Shown piece after piece: positions 21,255 to 33,742 of a DNA stretch of 64,000 nt. Source of the stretch: Buxus sempervirens (taxonomy: Eukaryota > Streptophyta > Magnoliopsida > Buxales > Buxaceae). The translations under genes were made by a program, and so were the position numbers. Location: positions 42,452,901-42,516,900 of the forward strand of contig OX387183.1 of the NCBI GenBank assembly GCA_947561395.2, written 5' to 3'. The notes under the pieces were generated by a model. It was not told where the DNA came from, did no database searches, and saw nothing but the letters and a program-made list of their open reading frames with translations. Within the stretch, counting starts at the first letter, position 1. Every line of letters begins with the position of its first letter.

Positions 21255-23602
21255 TGTAAAACCCCGAATTTTCCTTAAATAATAAATTAAATTAATAAAT
21301 AATATTGGTGAGAGTTATAATTGATAGAAATAATTTATTATTGTAGGGGATGATTTAATTAGTGGAGATCCAGAATTGGGCACAGATCTGACCATCCGAT
21401 CTTGAGATATCAAGGCATGTATTCTGATTGGATGTGTGTATGGAATTTGGTGTATATGAGATACATGGGATAAGTGAGTATAAGTATTAGTTTAATAACC
21501 TAAATCTATACTTAGTATTCTTGCTCGTATGGAATAGCCGCAAGCGACAAGCGACCGAAGGAGAAGAAGAAGAAGAGGAAGAAGAAAGCTTGGGTTTTTG
21601 GAGTTCTTCATCGTCCAGAGTGTTGCTGGGTGATAGAGAATCACTGTTAAGAGAAGAGAGGAAGAGGAACCTTCGTTTAAGAGGTAGGTGACACCGTTTG
21701 ACTTGGTTTTCGTATTTACATGTGATTAATCGACAAAAGCATGTTTTTATTATATGTAATGATGTATATATGTTGATAATCATGTATATATATATATATA
21801 TGTCAGAATTAGTTTAGACGAGAAAAATCATGATTTGGAACTGATTCTGATCGTTTTCGAACGACCGCCGACCTCGACTGTGCTCGGCGATTGTCGGCGA
21901 TCTTAGGTGCTCGTATTAAATTTCAGACCGCCGTAGACCACTTGAAGACGTATCGTCGGCGTTCGATTTTGAACTACCGCCGACCACAGACCGCCGGGGC
22001 GATCCTAGGCGCTCTGTTCAGATTTTGCAGATTTTTATAATTTTACACCCTGATTCAATTCCAAACTATTTTTAGACAATTTTAATGTTAAACAAGATGT
22101 TTTAAGACCAAATTACATTATCTAATTCCTTGTTTTACAGAAAAATAAATTAGGAAGGTATTTAGGACATTAGTTGCCAAACTTTGAAAGAAATGGAGAA
22201 ACCTAGTTTTTGGAAAACCTAACTTGTATTTAACTACTAGAACATCTTCTAAATGACACTATAACTTAGAAAACTGTGTATAGAGAATTTAGAACTCAGA
22301 TGACCAAATTTTGAAGTGATTGACAAATTTAACCTTTATATGCCGCTAGGCACCAACCCTTATAGAAATATTATATTTTAGGGAATTTTTGGAGTCTAGT
22401 GGGCATAGCTGGTTATGAATCCATAGTTGTAGCTAGATAGCTGAGGGATATGTCATTTGGATTGAGTTACTCCTATATGCGACGCGCTTCCTTTGCAAGT
22501 TAGTTTGTCTGGGAAGGTCCTATGTCTGGAGGGACACCCTGGTGAGCCGCTGGTGATTCCCTGTACATGTGGATAAGCGATCACCTCCATGTATTGATTC
22601 TGGTACTACATGCTGGTGGTACATGCCAACTCTGATGGGTACGTGTGCAATAAGTCAGTGACTACGGCTCTTGTCTAAGCTGCGCTGCATGGGACTTGAG
22701 TATCATTAGTAGCATTGCTCCTAAGTCGCACGGTGGTATAGCAATTGGTTGAGAATCATCTCAAAAGGTTTATCTATCTTTGTGAGTCCTATAATGACAC
22801 TGAAATCACAATACTTGATATTATTATTGAATACATGCTGGAGGCATGTGATTGGGATATTGATCGGATGTTACTGCTTAGTGCATCCTAGCAATGTGTG
22901 AATCATGTATCGATCTTGTTATTGGATTCTTATATTAAAACTTGCTGAAATTCATTTCTAGAACTGTTTATCAAACTGTTTTGTATTCATGAATGATATG
23001 AATGATTATACGAGCCTGATTAGTCGATATTGCTTAATCGTGCATGAACTGTTACTTTACTTATATGAACTGTTTAATCATGCATGTGTTACCTACTGGG
23101 ATATTCGTATCTCACCCTACTTTTATTTCATTTTTCAGCTGATACGCGAGAGGGGGATCTTAGTGATTTCCAGGGAGAGATAGCTGAGTATACACCGGAG
23201 GATTACTATTATCCGGATCTTGTTTGAGGTGGATGAATGTCATAGACTTAGCACTTATGATTAGATTATTATTATTCATTTGGATTTGATGTATTAGAGA
23301 GATGAGAGAGAGATAGTAACCAGTTTATTTTACCAGACTTGATATTACTGATTGATGGTCAAGCTAGATGCTTATTTGAGGATTTTAAACTACATTTCCG
23401 CACATACTTGTTTCCGCAACTCTGATAATATAATAACGTGAATGGATTTTAATTCTTTGGTCTGGTATATTATTGATGATATAATTGATATGGGCCAGTA
23501 ACACTTCGGATTTGGTTGTTGAACTAAGTTCGGGTTGTTACAGTAGCGAACCAGGTTCGGGTCGGGTGCCGGTTTGCACTTACCCGGGTTCGAGGCGTTA
23601 CA
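21255..23602 (+). mobile_element. Solo LTR, family A (2348 bp), TSD ATGAC
   Basis: It starts TGTAAAACCCCGAATTTTCC and ends GTTCGAGGCGTTACA, with ATGAC at 21250-21254 and 23603-23607. It contains a donor-like AAGAG/GTAGGTG (about 21683), a CG-rich block of CCGCCGACC and CGGCG motifs (21860-22015), a module shared with LTR C (about 22440-22790), a tetraloop hairpin (23098) and TTTTTCAG (23138). A second copy lies in reverse at 44281-46201. Confidence 0.9.
23098..23138 (+). promoter_or_regulatory. Tetraloop hairpin plus acceptor-like site in LTR A
   Basis: GGGATATTCGTATCTC (23098-23113), stem of 6 bp with loop UUCG, then CATTTTTCAG ending at 23138. Confidence 0.65.
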
Positions 23603-23726
23603 ATGACCGAAATTGAATTTCGGTCATACATAAAACACTTCATGATCAAAATTCTATTATGGTCATACATATAACACTTCATGACCAAAATTGAATTTCA
23701 GTTACATATGAAATTTAGTTTGACTG
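23603..23726 (-). mobile_element. Fragment of a D'-type LTR, right of solo LTR A
   Basis: It continues the fragment at 21085-21254. Dyad units start at 23606, 23645 and 23684 (39-bp period), the first being accgaaattgaatttcggt. LTR A inserted just before the first of these. Confidence 0.65.
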
Positions 23727-25402
23727 TGTGAGACATGGAAAATCACCTAGATGACTTCCTAATCATCTCATAGAAATTCATAAAATAAGGAGTTGACACT
23801 TGTGTGCATGCCGATCCACGGGCCGCATGTATCTGACTTAAGGCGCACGCGAGTGCATGCTTCTCTTTGAGGAAAATCGGGGTTTGGAGTCTCCATTGCT
23901 TGATGGGGTGCAGGCAAACACCTAGGTGCCTAAAGTTTGTCTATTAAGTGGTCTATGGCTTAAGATTCTAGCTAAGTTCTCGGTTACGGTTCAGGGAAGT
24001 TCGTAAACACCTCGGTCTACCCCGTTAGGTGACGGGTGCCACGGTTTTCCTGGTTTAAATTTGCAGAGTCAGTTTGGTTCACTCATCCAATCCTAATCCA
24101 ATATGCATTTTGCAAGATTAAGTTTGTGTGGGGACCACTTGAGTGGTGTAGGTCCCCCTTTTTATTTGATTTTTATCTTTTTATTTTGAAGGTGATCTGG
24201 GTCTGATATGTCGGTCCATTTGGAAGGCTCACAGGTATACCAATTTAGGCTTAAGGTAAGCCCAAGTCCCATTTGGGGGTTACATTGGATAACCCCTTTT
24301 GGTTTTGGTTTATTTGGTTTGGAAGTGATTTAAGGATATAAAACAATCTTGATTGGTTTAGATTTTTAAAGGAGGGTCCATTGGGCTTGGAGAAGGCCCA
24401 TGGACATATCCAAGTTGCTTGAGATCCATCCTTGAGATGGATCTAGGTTTGAGCAATACAGGTGCGGGCCTCGTTGGAAGGCCCACAAGGAATCACTATT
24501 GGGCCTTGGAGAGGCCCAAATCCCAAGAGAAGGCCTCTGATTACTCAGAGACCATATTGGATCAAGGTTAATTGATTGGGATTAATTTTAATCTTACTTA
24601 TCCCAAAAAATCAAAATTTTGAGGCTTCTGTGTGCTGCTCGTACATTGCATGCGGATTGGCTTGATCCGTATGACCCATACGGATGAGGCCAAACCGCCC
24701 TGTGTATACGGACAGGGCCCGAGAATCGTAAAAAATCCAATTTTCAAGGGGGTAGCAGGTACCCCTACCCCATGTAGGTCTGCAAACACCTGTAGGTCAC
24801 TGTGTTGACCCACAGTGGCTATTCAAATTCAAAATTTTAGCAAAATCCTTATTTTCTAAACTTTTTCAAAGGGGGAAAGGAGGGAGAAGGCTTGGGGCCT
24901 CTACCTCTCTTATTTTGAGTTTAAACTCAAGGAGCAAAACAGGGACCTTAAGTGTCCCTATTTTAGTGTCAAAGGTATCCTCCTTCCTTCATGGAGGGAA
25001 GAAAGGAGGTGGCCCGAATGGCCCATACCCTTTGTCTTTCAGCCACACCATACACATGCTCAATCCACATACAAGGTACAATACTAACAATGTAAAAGAA
25101 GGGGACATGGTATTCATGCTGAAAAGTTGCACAGGTGTGTGTGGTGTTCATGGTGACAATACTACTAAACAAGAAAATTAAGCATGCATGCTTGGAGGTA
25201 GTGAGTGACATGTACGTGTTACCATGGTGTGATTATAAGGGATAGTAAAAAAGAGTTTAAAAACAAGAATAAAACCTAAACATGCAACCCTACAACTTTA
25301 CACAACCCTATCTCATGATGGAAGAGCAACAAGAACATGCTAGAGATAACTTGAAAGCAAGTAAAGGAATGGGATTTGGGGATTAAGGGGCACATTAGAT
25401 TG
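23727..25402. other. Non-coding Tat-like sequence left of LTR D
   Basis: It starts TGTGAGACATGGAAAATCAC, which is the reverse of the LTR D end near 41050-41080. No ORF of note. A CCGTA-type dyad array lies at 24638-24712 (starts 24638, 24666, 24694; period 28). A purine-rich stretch GGGATTTGGGGATTAAGGGG ends 12 nt before LTR D and may be its polypurine tract, though it is not directly adjacent. Confidence 0.45.
24638..24712 (+). repeat. Dyad array (CCGTA type)
   Basis: Three 19-bp units at exactly 28-bp spacing. The middle one, tccgtatgacccatacgga, is a perfect 7-bp inverted repeat. Confidence 0.7.
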
Positions 25403-25516
25403 TGTAGAGACCCCAAATTGCACTACAATATGAGAGAGCAATAAAAATGAATTTTAAATGATTTGTTTGAGCTTTGACAAATGTTAAAAACTCAAAAATA
25501 TTCAAAAAAGGTATTG

Positions 25517-25596
25517 ACCGCACATATCATGCTGTTTTTGGTCATTTGGTTGCGACCGCAACCTATGTGCGGTTGCGACCGCACATGCAGTGCGGT
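25517..25596 (+). repeat. Dyads of the CCGCA type in LTR D
   Basis: Units start at 25517, 25555 and 25578; for example accgcaacctatgtgcggt and accgcacatgcagtgcggt. Bases 25565-25586 also form a 9-bp inverted repeat. Confidence 0.75.
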
Positions 25597-27520
25597 TGTG
25601 ATTCATGCTTCTCGCGTGCCCGCAAGTGGGCTGCCACGTGGCCATGGCCATTAGGCCACGTCTGTAAAACACCGAATTTTCCCAAATATTAAAATAAAAT
25701 AATAATTAATATTCTTGAGGATTATTATGGATGGAAATAATTTATTATTGTAGGTGATATTATAATTAGTGGAGATCAGGAGTTCGGAACAGATCGGACC
25801 ATCTAATCATGAGACATCACGGTAAGATTTATATTCGAATTCAAATGTGTTTTGATTGGGCGATGTGCATTGAGTTTGTTTTGTGTGCGTTGCGTGGGAT
25901 AGAAGGTATATATATAAGCTAAAATAACCTAATAGAATATGGAAGGTATTCTAATCGTATTCGTTCGTATCCCTTAGCCGTAAGGGAGAAAACGAACACT
26001 AATAACGTCTGTGGGAGACCAGAGAAGAAGGAGAAGAGAAGAGGAAGAAAAGGAAAGAGTTTTTGGTTGGATTCTTCATGCTTTGAAGTGTCTTCGCGTT
26101 GGTGTTATTGCTGGTTAGAGGAACACACGTTCAAGAGGTAGGGAGCACTGTTTTATCGAGCATTTTGTGTTCTCATATATGTTTAATCTCTATTGCATGT
26201 TTTAGTATTGTATATACATGTATTTAGCTTGATATCAATCATATAATTATGTTAGAATCATCTTGGACATGAAAAATCAGATTTTTAAACATTGTATGTT
26301 CATTTTTGGGAGAACGCCGACCTCTCTACGCTCGGCGCTCCCAAGCGCTCATTGAAAAATTGAGACCGCCCGAGACCGCTACCTGGCTTATCGTCAGCGC
26401 TCTAGTTTAAGCTACCACCGACCTTTGACCGCCCAAGCGATCCTGAGCAATCCTAGGCGCTCTAGCCAAAAAATATAATTTTGACAGTTTTTCATCCCCT
26501 TTTCTTCTCCAACCCTTTTCCAAATAACCTGAGCCTCCTACACAGCACCCTTGTTTACCTGAAAGACATTTAAGTAAATGTCCTGTGTATTTATTGCTCC
26601 ATGTACTTAAGTCTTTACATGTAAATAAGGTTTTACCTCCCATTTGGAGCCAATAAAAATACTCCCATGGCTTAATTCCCAACCAATAAAAAGTCAACTT
26701 TTCAGTTTATGCCTAAATTTCCAGTTTTCCCAATTTTTATCAAAAATTCCGTTTTGAGTTTGGTACCCAGATGAGTGATTTAAAAGCCCATAAAATTCTA
26801 GAAGATTTGTTTACCCCTAACTAGAATATAACCATAATTTGAGCCGAAAACTCCTCGTGGATTGATCTAGAAAAATTATATACCCAAAAGTCAACGTTTT
26901 TAACCAGACTTAGAATATTTTTGGGGTCCGAAACTTTTTGTTTCGGAATCGATTGATTCTTGGTATGGTGACCTTATTATGAATCCTCATCCAAAATGTA
27001 TTTTGAGAATTTTATGACATTCTTAGTCCCAAATCATTATAAAATAGGTTATTTGGATTTCCACCACTTGTAGCACTTTTCAAGATTATTCTTAAGGTGT
27101 CTCTGAAGGCCAATTATACTAAAAGGTTAATATTAGATATTTAACCACCTTGTTCTATGATTTAGTAAAATTTGGGGTTTAAAGAGGATCAAATTCACTT
27201 GAAATGATTACAAGGATTCTATATAGGTAATTTCCTTCTCAAAATATAATTGGACTGTGGACTAAATGCCATGATGGCTATAAGAGGTTCGTACTATCTG
27301 CGGATGAGATATGTGACCACCTTTAAACTTTAAATAACCTTTAAATTACCTTAATCGATCCCACCACTACCATTAACCACTGGAGTCTTCCATTATTAAG
27401 ATAATCCCATAATCAATATGAGTATACACTAATGAACTGGTTATGGAACAAGACTTTGGATTGCCGATTGAACATGAAAGAACTATGATTATAAACAATA
27501 TTGGAACGTGAATGATTTGT

Positions 27521-27862
27521 ACAATGGCTTGGTGGCCAGTTTTATTAATAACTTGCTTGGTGGCAGAGATGTATTATATATTACCTGCTTGGTAGCAGAG
27601 ATTATTACGTGCTTGGTGGCAGAGATTATAACCCGCTTGGTGGTGGAGACCCTAACCTGCTTGGTGGCAGAGATAACGCGCTTGGTGGCCTAGACCCTAA
27701 CCCGCTTGGTGGCGGAGACCCAACCTGCTAGGTGGCAGAGATAACCCGCTTGGTGGTGGAGACCCAACCTGCTTGGTGGCAGAGATAACCCGCTTGGTGG
27801 CGGAGACCCAACCTGCTTGGTGACAGAGATTATCCGCTTGGTGGCGGAGACATTACCTCTTG
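27521..27862 (+). repeat. Tandem array GCTTGGTGGC(A/G)GAGA in 5' LTR B
   Basis: About 13 units of 22-25 bp, alternating GGTGGCAGAGAT and GGTGGCGGAGAC forms. ORFs through it are repeat artefacts. Confidence 0.85.
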
Positions 27863-28611
27863 CGGGAGAGATTTATTACCTCCTGTGGGGCGGATGTATT
27901 TCCGATGGATTGCATCCTACAGGAGAGGTACCTCATGTGAGGGAGATGTGATTATGCATGATTGCATCCCATGTGGAGGATGGGTGTGTGAGTTACCACT
28001 GGAAGGTGAGGAAGCTATCTCTTACAGTAGAGGTAGATGCTAGGTGTTCACATCCTACGGTAGAGTTATGCTGTCTCCTGCAAAGTGTACCTATAGTCTT
28101 AGAGATGTGCATTCTCCTGCGAAGCTTGTGTGGATACTATGTGTTTGCGTCCTGCGGTAAAGATAGGCTACTACCTGAAGGTTGGCTTTTATTACTGATA
28201 TATTGATTGATTCTCAAATTGATGGATTGATTTGGACGTATTTGATAAGATTGTTAATTTAAAAGGAAATATTAAAATGTCATAATTGAATAGAATTGCT
28301 ATGATTTAATGAGAACTGTTGAAATGGAATATTTTGGAATCATGAATAAAATGTGGAACTGTTCTTGGGAAGAAACTAATTGAAATAAACCAGAAACCTT
28401 GGGAATGTGGATTATAATACATGGTCCTCTAAATTGAAATGAAATGTACATGATTAACTTCCTTTAATTTGAGCATCGATTCAATGTTTGTTATGTATCA
28501 TGATTATTCGTTTATCTTATTGACTGTAATTACTCGCCTATTTTACCGTGCATGAAACCAATGTTATTTTCTATATTTAAACTGCTTTTCCTTATGCATG
28601 TGTTACCTACT

Positions 28612-28654
28612 GAGATATTCGTATCTCACCCCTACTTTATATTCTATTTTTCAG
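28612..28654 (+). promoter_or_regulatory. Tetraloop hairpin plus acceptor-like site, 5' LTR B
   Basis: GAGATATTCGTATCTC, perfect 6-bp stem with UUCG loop, then TATTTTTCAG ending at 28654. Confidence 0.65.
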
Positions 28655-29002
28655 GTCATCTTGGAGAGGACGCCACGGGTTAGACCAATAGTGGGTTGAA
28701 GTCTAGAAATTCCATATGAAAAGAGTAGGATAATTTTATATAGTTGTATTTATTTTATTGGAATCATAATAGATGATTTGGTAGGATATTAAGAGTTAGT
28801 TAATTTCTAGTTGCCTTTCATTTGATAAATTGATGAAATAGGAAGATTTAGTTACAATGAATAATTTAAGCTTCCTAGCACTCTGATAAATCTGAGTTCT
28901 TTATTTCCTTATATTTGAACTGGTTGTTATGTACCACAAGTTAATGCCTTGATCCGAGTCAAAATGAGAAAAAAAATGACCCAGATTTGGGGCGTTACAA
29001 GG

Positions 29003-29014
29003 TGGTATTAGAGC
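29003..29014 (+). other. Primer-binding site (initiator Met tRNA type)
   Basis: TGGTATTAGAGC, three bases after the LTR. It differs from the usual TGGTATCAGAGC by one C-to-T change. Confidence 0.75.
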
Positions 29015-29698
29015 ATTTGGTTCATGCGCCCTAGGTTTTAGAGAACCTTAGGCGGGTCTTGGGGAGTGATACGCTAGATAGAACCCCTAGGAATATCATT
29101 AGGGAGAGTTCCTAAATGATTGTTTGTGGTATTTTGCAGATGACTAGTAGAGGACGGCGAGCACGAGCTGATATTCCTGATGAGAGGTTTGAGGCTAGAG
29201 AGCAGCAGTATAATGCCCCACCACCAGGTGGTGACATTTGGGCCATGATGGGCACCTTGGCAGATCTCCTTGCCAAGGAGAGGGAGGAGAGATTGAGTCA
29301 AAATGAGAATGGAGGTAGTAACAAACAAAGAGATGGAGATGCTCCAATACAGCATGATGAGATACGGTAGCACAAGACTTGGAGTAGTTTTGTAAGATGG
29401 ATCCTCCGATCTTTAGAGGATTGCTAGATCCTATGGAGGCAGAGCGTTGGATTATGAGGATAGAGTGGATATTCGAGGCTATGGATTGCCCAGATGATAG
29501 GAGAGTGAGATTGGCATCATTTCTTTTCGAAGGGGAGGCAGCTCATTGGTGGAGAGCTGTGAAGAGGTAGGACCCCTAGGCAGTTTGCATGTCATGGGAT
29601 AGTTTTGTTGATAGATTCTATGGGCAGTACTTCTCTGATGAGATTCACTTACAAAAGGAGCAAGAGTTTATGGATATATCTCAAGGGAAGCAGACAGT

Positions 29699-32505
29699 TG
29701 TAAAACCCCGAATTTTCACCTAATAAATAAATAAATAATAGATAAAAGAAAATATGAGTTAAGTGAAGATATAGAGGGTAAGTAATTCAAATAAGTCCTA
29801 AGTTGAAAATAAAGAAAGAATTTTAATGAAATTAGCCTAAAGGAATAAAAAGGGTATTTTGGTAATTTTCAGAAAAGGGTAATTAATAATTAGATCATAA
29901 AATAATAACTAGAATTGGAAAATAGAAGAAAATAAATTATTTTGACAAGTTAGAAATTAAAAGAAATTAATAAAAGCCTAAAAGTGGGAAAAAGGGTAAT
30001 TAGGAGATTTCACGTCTTAATTTGGAGAAAATAAGGTTTTAAGTGATAATAATGTGTAATTAAATATTTTGCACGAAAATAGGTTATAAATAGGAGTTTA
30101 GATAATAAGAAACTTAATTAGTATTGTTTAAGTAGAAAAATAGAAGGTGGAGAAAAAGTAGGAATTAAATTAGAAGGATTAGACTTTAACTAGACCATGG
30201 TTGGGTTAGCCCAAATTAAATTAGCCAATTAGGGTTTGTTTAGGATTTCTAAAGCCTAGTATAAAAAGGAAACTAAGGTTAGACAGGAGGGAAATTTCGT
30301 GGGTTTCTTATGGAGAGAAAAGATGGAGAGAAAGGAAGGAGGTTTCTAATGGAGATGTCTGACCAGCTACCATCAAAACGCGATCAGGGAAAAGCCGTAC
30401 GGTGGATCGCCTTCAAATTTGGAAGTTTTGTTCTTCACTGGTGGAACTACATTGTGTACGATGGAGATTTGGATTGGAAGAGTCTAGCTTGGCGCGTTTG
30501 GGAGCAAAAGTCAGGTCCAGAATTAGAAGGTGCAATAGAAGAAGGATTTAGCGTATAAGGCAAGTAGTAACCCTTGGAAAACGTGAGGAATTGCATGATT
30601 TTGATTTCTGTGATTTCATATGGTTAGCATGGATTAGACGGAACTGTATTTACATGGAATCAAGTTGCTTATATTTTCATGGTTTGTGTTCTTGATGGAG
30701 TTATCAAATTAATGAAGAAAGTTTAGTTGGATTATGTAAATAAAGGTAGGAGGGTATTTAATTCATAAAAATTACTTTAGAAGGCTCTAGGTAAGTTTCA
30801 GAAAGTTTGTAGATTTATTTAGACCAGGAAAACATAAAGCAAAAGCATAAGAATCCGAAATTGGAAAATCTGGAAAATTCTGTTTAAAAATTGCACGAGT
30901 GCCTAGGATCGCTCAGCCCTGTAGAGGTAGGCGCTCTAAGTAAAATTTGTAGATTTTGGGGATTTTGTAATTCGAATAAATACCCAATAATTCTTATGAT
31001 TAGTTAAGCATGTTAGCATCTTTATAAGGACCTAATTAAGCTATAAAAATTATAAAATTAATTTGGAAAGAATAAGCAATAAATTGAAGGTTATAATGAA
31101 AGGATTGTTTATAAAAGAGTCAAAGGGTATGGATATGGCTAGAAATAATACTAATGAAATTTATAGCTTATAAACATCTTTTAAATTTCATTCTAGGTCT
31201 GTAGAACATGCTGGAAAAATAAAATACAGAAAATTCAAATAGAAACTAGCTTAGGTGCTAAGGTAGGAAATTGGATTCTGATAAAAGGGATTAATAAAGA
31301 AAACTCTAAGTAAGATTGGATTTACTTTAATTTTTAGTTTTAAATAGGTATATTGGCTACTGGAATTACATAAACTCGGATTTTATCGGATTTATGATAC
31401 TTGAGTTTTATTTGAATATAATTGGAAGAATTGCATATGTTATTCTGAAAATGCCTATAGTTGGAATTGTTATGAATGAATCATGATTTTCACATGGAAT
31501 GGAATACTTGGGTATGGATTGGTATGTGGTTTTATCGTGGTTTGTGTCAGTGGGCTTAGCTGTATATGGATCCATAGTTTTGGCTGGTTAGCTAAGTGGT
31601 ATTTAGTTTGGATTGATTTACTCCTATATGCGAGCGCGCTTCCCTTTGCAAGTTAGTTTGCTCTAGGAGGGTCCTATGTCTGGAGGGACACCCCGGTGAG
31701 CCGCTGGTGATTCCCTGTACATGTGGATAAGCGACCACACTCCATGTATTGATTCTGGTGCTGCATGCTAGTGGTACGTCCAACTCTGCGGGGTTCGTGC
31801 GCAATAAGTCGGTGACTACGGCTCTTGCCTAAGCTGCGCTGCATGGGGCTTGAGTATCATTAAGTAGCACTGCCCCTAAGCCGCACGGTGGAACAGCATT
31901 TAGTCGAGTGTCATCTCAAATACTTATCAACTTTGTGAGTCCTGCAATGGCACGTGTTTTGTCACTTTTGTCGGTTTACCTCGTTAACATCAAGTTACTG
32001 GTATTTATACATGATCATATGTTTCATTGCCTTAATTGTAATTGCCATGAATGACTTGGATTTCTCGTCTTATCGTTGATTAATCGAATACCTCATGAAT
32101 ATTGCTTACATTGGACTGTTTCAAATTACATGCACCTGCTACTTGCTGAGATGTAAATCTCACTCCGTTTTCCCTTATTTTTCAGGTTGCTTGGAGAGAT
32201 CGCGAAGATGGAGTTTTAATTTGATGGGTAGAATTATAATTGGTATTAATGTCACACATTGATTAGTTAAACTTAATTGTAGATTGAATTGAATATATTG
32301 ATTAAAGAATTGTTTTTATTGGCCACCATAACTCTGATATAATTTATTAAAGTTTTAAAATTATTGTGAATCTTGGTTTGTATCTGACCCCAGCTTCGTG
32401 GTAACATCTCGAGTTTGGTTGTTGAATCGAACTTGGGTTGTTACAGTGGCAAACCGGGTTCGGGTTGGGTGCTGGTTTGCACTTACCCAGGTTCGGGGCG
32501 TTACA
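29699..32505 (+). mobile_element. Solo LTR, family C (2807 bp), TSD ACAGT
   Basis: It starts TGTAAAACCCCGAATTTTCA and ends GGTTCGGGGCGTTACA; ACAGT lies at 29694-29698 and 32506-32510. It contains TATAAAAA (30260), a short CG-rich block (30895-30950), the module shared with LTR A (31585-31945), a hairpin (32148) and TTTTTCAG (32185). It is inserted between codons of gag. Confidence 0.92.
32148..32185 (+). promoter_or_regulatory. Tetraloop hairpin (GUAA loop) plus acceptor-like site in LTR C
   Basis: GAGATGTAAATCTC (32148-32161): a 5-bp stem with a GUAA (GNRA-type) loop at the position where LTRs A, B and F have UUCG. TTATTTTTCAG ends at 32185. Confidence 0.65.
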
Positions 32506-33060
32506 ACAGTGTCTCAATATGCGGCACACTTTTCTGAGTTATCGAGGTTTGCGCCTCACGTGGTGCAGGATGAGAAAAGGAAGACTGAGCACTTTGAGAA
32601 GGGTCTGAGGCAGGATATTAGCAGTATGTTGACGGTTTTTGTCTACACGGAGTACAACAACATAGTTCGAAGAGCCACTAGAGCAGAAGGGGATATAAAT
32701 TCAAGAAATGAATTAGATTTGAGGAAATCATATCCAAACAGAATAAAGAATTCTCCATGTCCAGGATATGAGTTGAGGAAGTATTTGGATGGAAGGAAAA
32801 GGCATCGTAGTGATTTGGAAGGTCAAGGGGGAAGTGAGAATTATGGAGTATTACTGGAAGGAAATAAGGGTAGGAGGACTAATGGAAATTGTAGTGGATG
32901 TGGGCGTTTCATGTACCTGGTCCATGTTATGCATCGCCAGGAGGTTGTTTTAGGTGTGGAAAGTTTGACCATAAGGTTTCCGCATGCCCTCACCCAGCAA
33001 CTTACCAACAATTGTGGATTAGAAACCCTCAGCAGATGGGAGCTATGCATCAAGGCAGAG

Positions 33061-33742
33061 GAATCTAGAGGATATTGGGGGTATGTATTATATTTTCCTT
33101 ACACTGTATTATATTACATTATTGATTTGCATTATCTGGTTGTGATGATATTATATTTGATATTATGAGATAGTATGATTAACGTGTATGGTATTATAAT
33201 ATATTGTCGTTTGATGTTTGGTATGAGATGTGGAATGTATATAATATGATTACTTATATAGTAGTGAAATCAAATCGAGGAGAATTGGAAGATGCATGAA
33301 ATAGTAAATCCAAATTGGGAAGACCGGAGAAATTAGGATGCATGATGAGTTACTTGTGTTGAGTCATACCTAAAGTGATGTGAGGCATCTGGCCAATGCC
33401 AAACATTTACTCGGGTATTAAACTTGATGCAAGTAGGGTAGTGTAACTACAATATATATATACATATGTGTGTGAAAGATGTGTTGTTATGTATTATCTT
33501 AGATTTAAGTTAAGTTATAAGGGAGCCATGTGATTTTCTCGTCAACCTTCATATAGACGCGTATATATGTAAAGGATTGATGGTAGTGAAATTATGAAAC
33601 TCTCTTCTAAATTATTTTATGATTATAAATAGTTAGGTGTTTGATAGTAGTAAATATATAAGCATAGCAGAAGCGTAATGAATATAAGGAGATGAGGATG
33701 TTGAAATTTCGAGGTCGAAATTTATTTGTTAGGTGGGTAGGA
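33061..33742 (+). other. Non-coding internal tail and purine tract of the gag-only element
   Basis: AT-rich, no ORF, no trace of pol. It ends TTCGAGGTCGAAATTTATTT then GTTAGGTGGGTAGGA directly before the 3' LTR, the usual chromovirus purine-tract context. Confidence 0.7.

Larger units (their letters stand above)
25663..28999 (+). mobile_element. 5' LTR, family B (3337 bp)
   Basis: It starts TGTAAAACACCGAATTTTCC and ends GGGGCGTTACA. It contains TATATATAAG near 25910, a donor-like CAAGAG/GTAGGG (26137/26138), a CG-rich block (26310-26465), a tandem array (27521-27862) and a hairpin plus acceptor-like site (28612-28654). Confidence 0.85.
29140..33060 (+). pseudogene. Degenerate gag of the gag-only element, split by solo LTR C
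   Basis: The likely start is ATG at 29140, directly after TTTTGCAG. The left half (29140-29698) holds a gag domain (EAMDCPDDRRVRLASFLFEG, EAAHWWRAVKR). The right half (from 32511) continues SQYAAHFSELSRFAPHVV, EHFEKGLRQDI and a zinc-knuckle region with a CFRCGKFDH...C pattern near 32950-33000. Breaks: TAG at 29368, a frameshift before 29397, TAG at 29566 and 29575, and a frameshift inside the first knuckle (about 32905). The TAG codons fit C-to-T or G-to-A decay of CAG or TGG. Gag binds RNA and builds the virus-like particle. No pol follows. Confidence 0.8.

Noticed and set aside
27508..27693. ORFs with CLVAEI repeats (also 35571-35875)
   Set aside because: They are translations of the LTR B tandem array; frames break where unit length varies.
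29074..29373. Minus-strand 99-aa ORF over gag
   Set aside because: Shadow of the gag reading frame.
30310..30558. 82-aa ORF in solo LTR C
   Set aside because: Lies in the presumed transcribed leader of the LTR just after its TATA box; no recognised domain and absent from the other LTR families.
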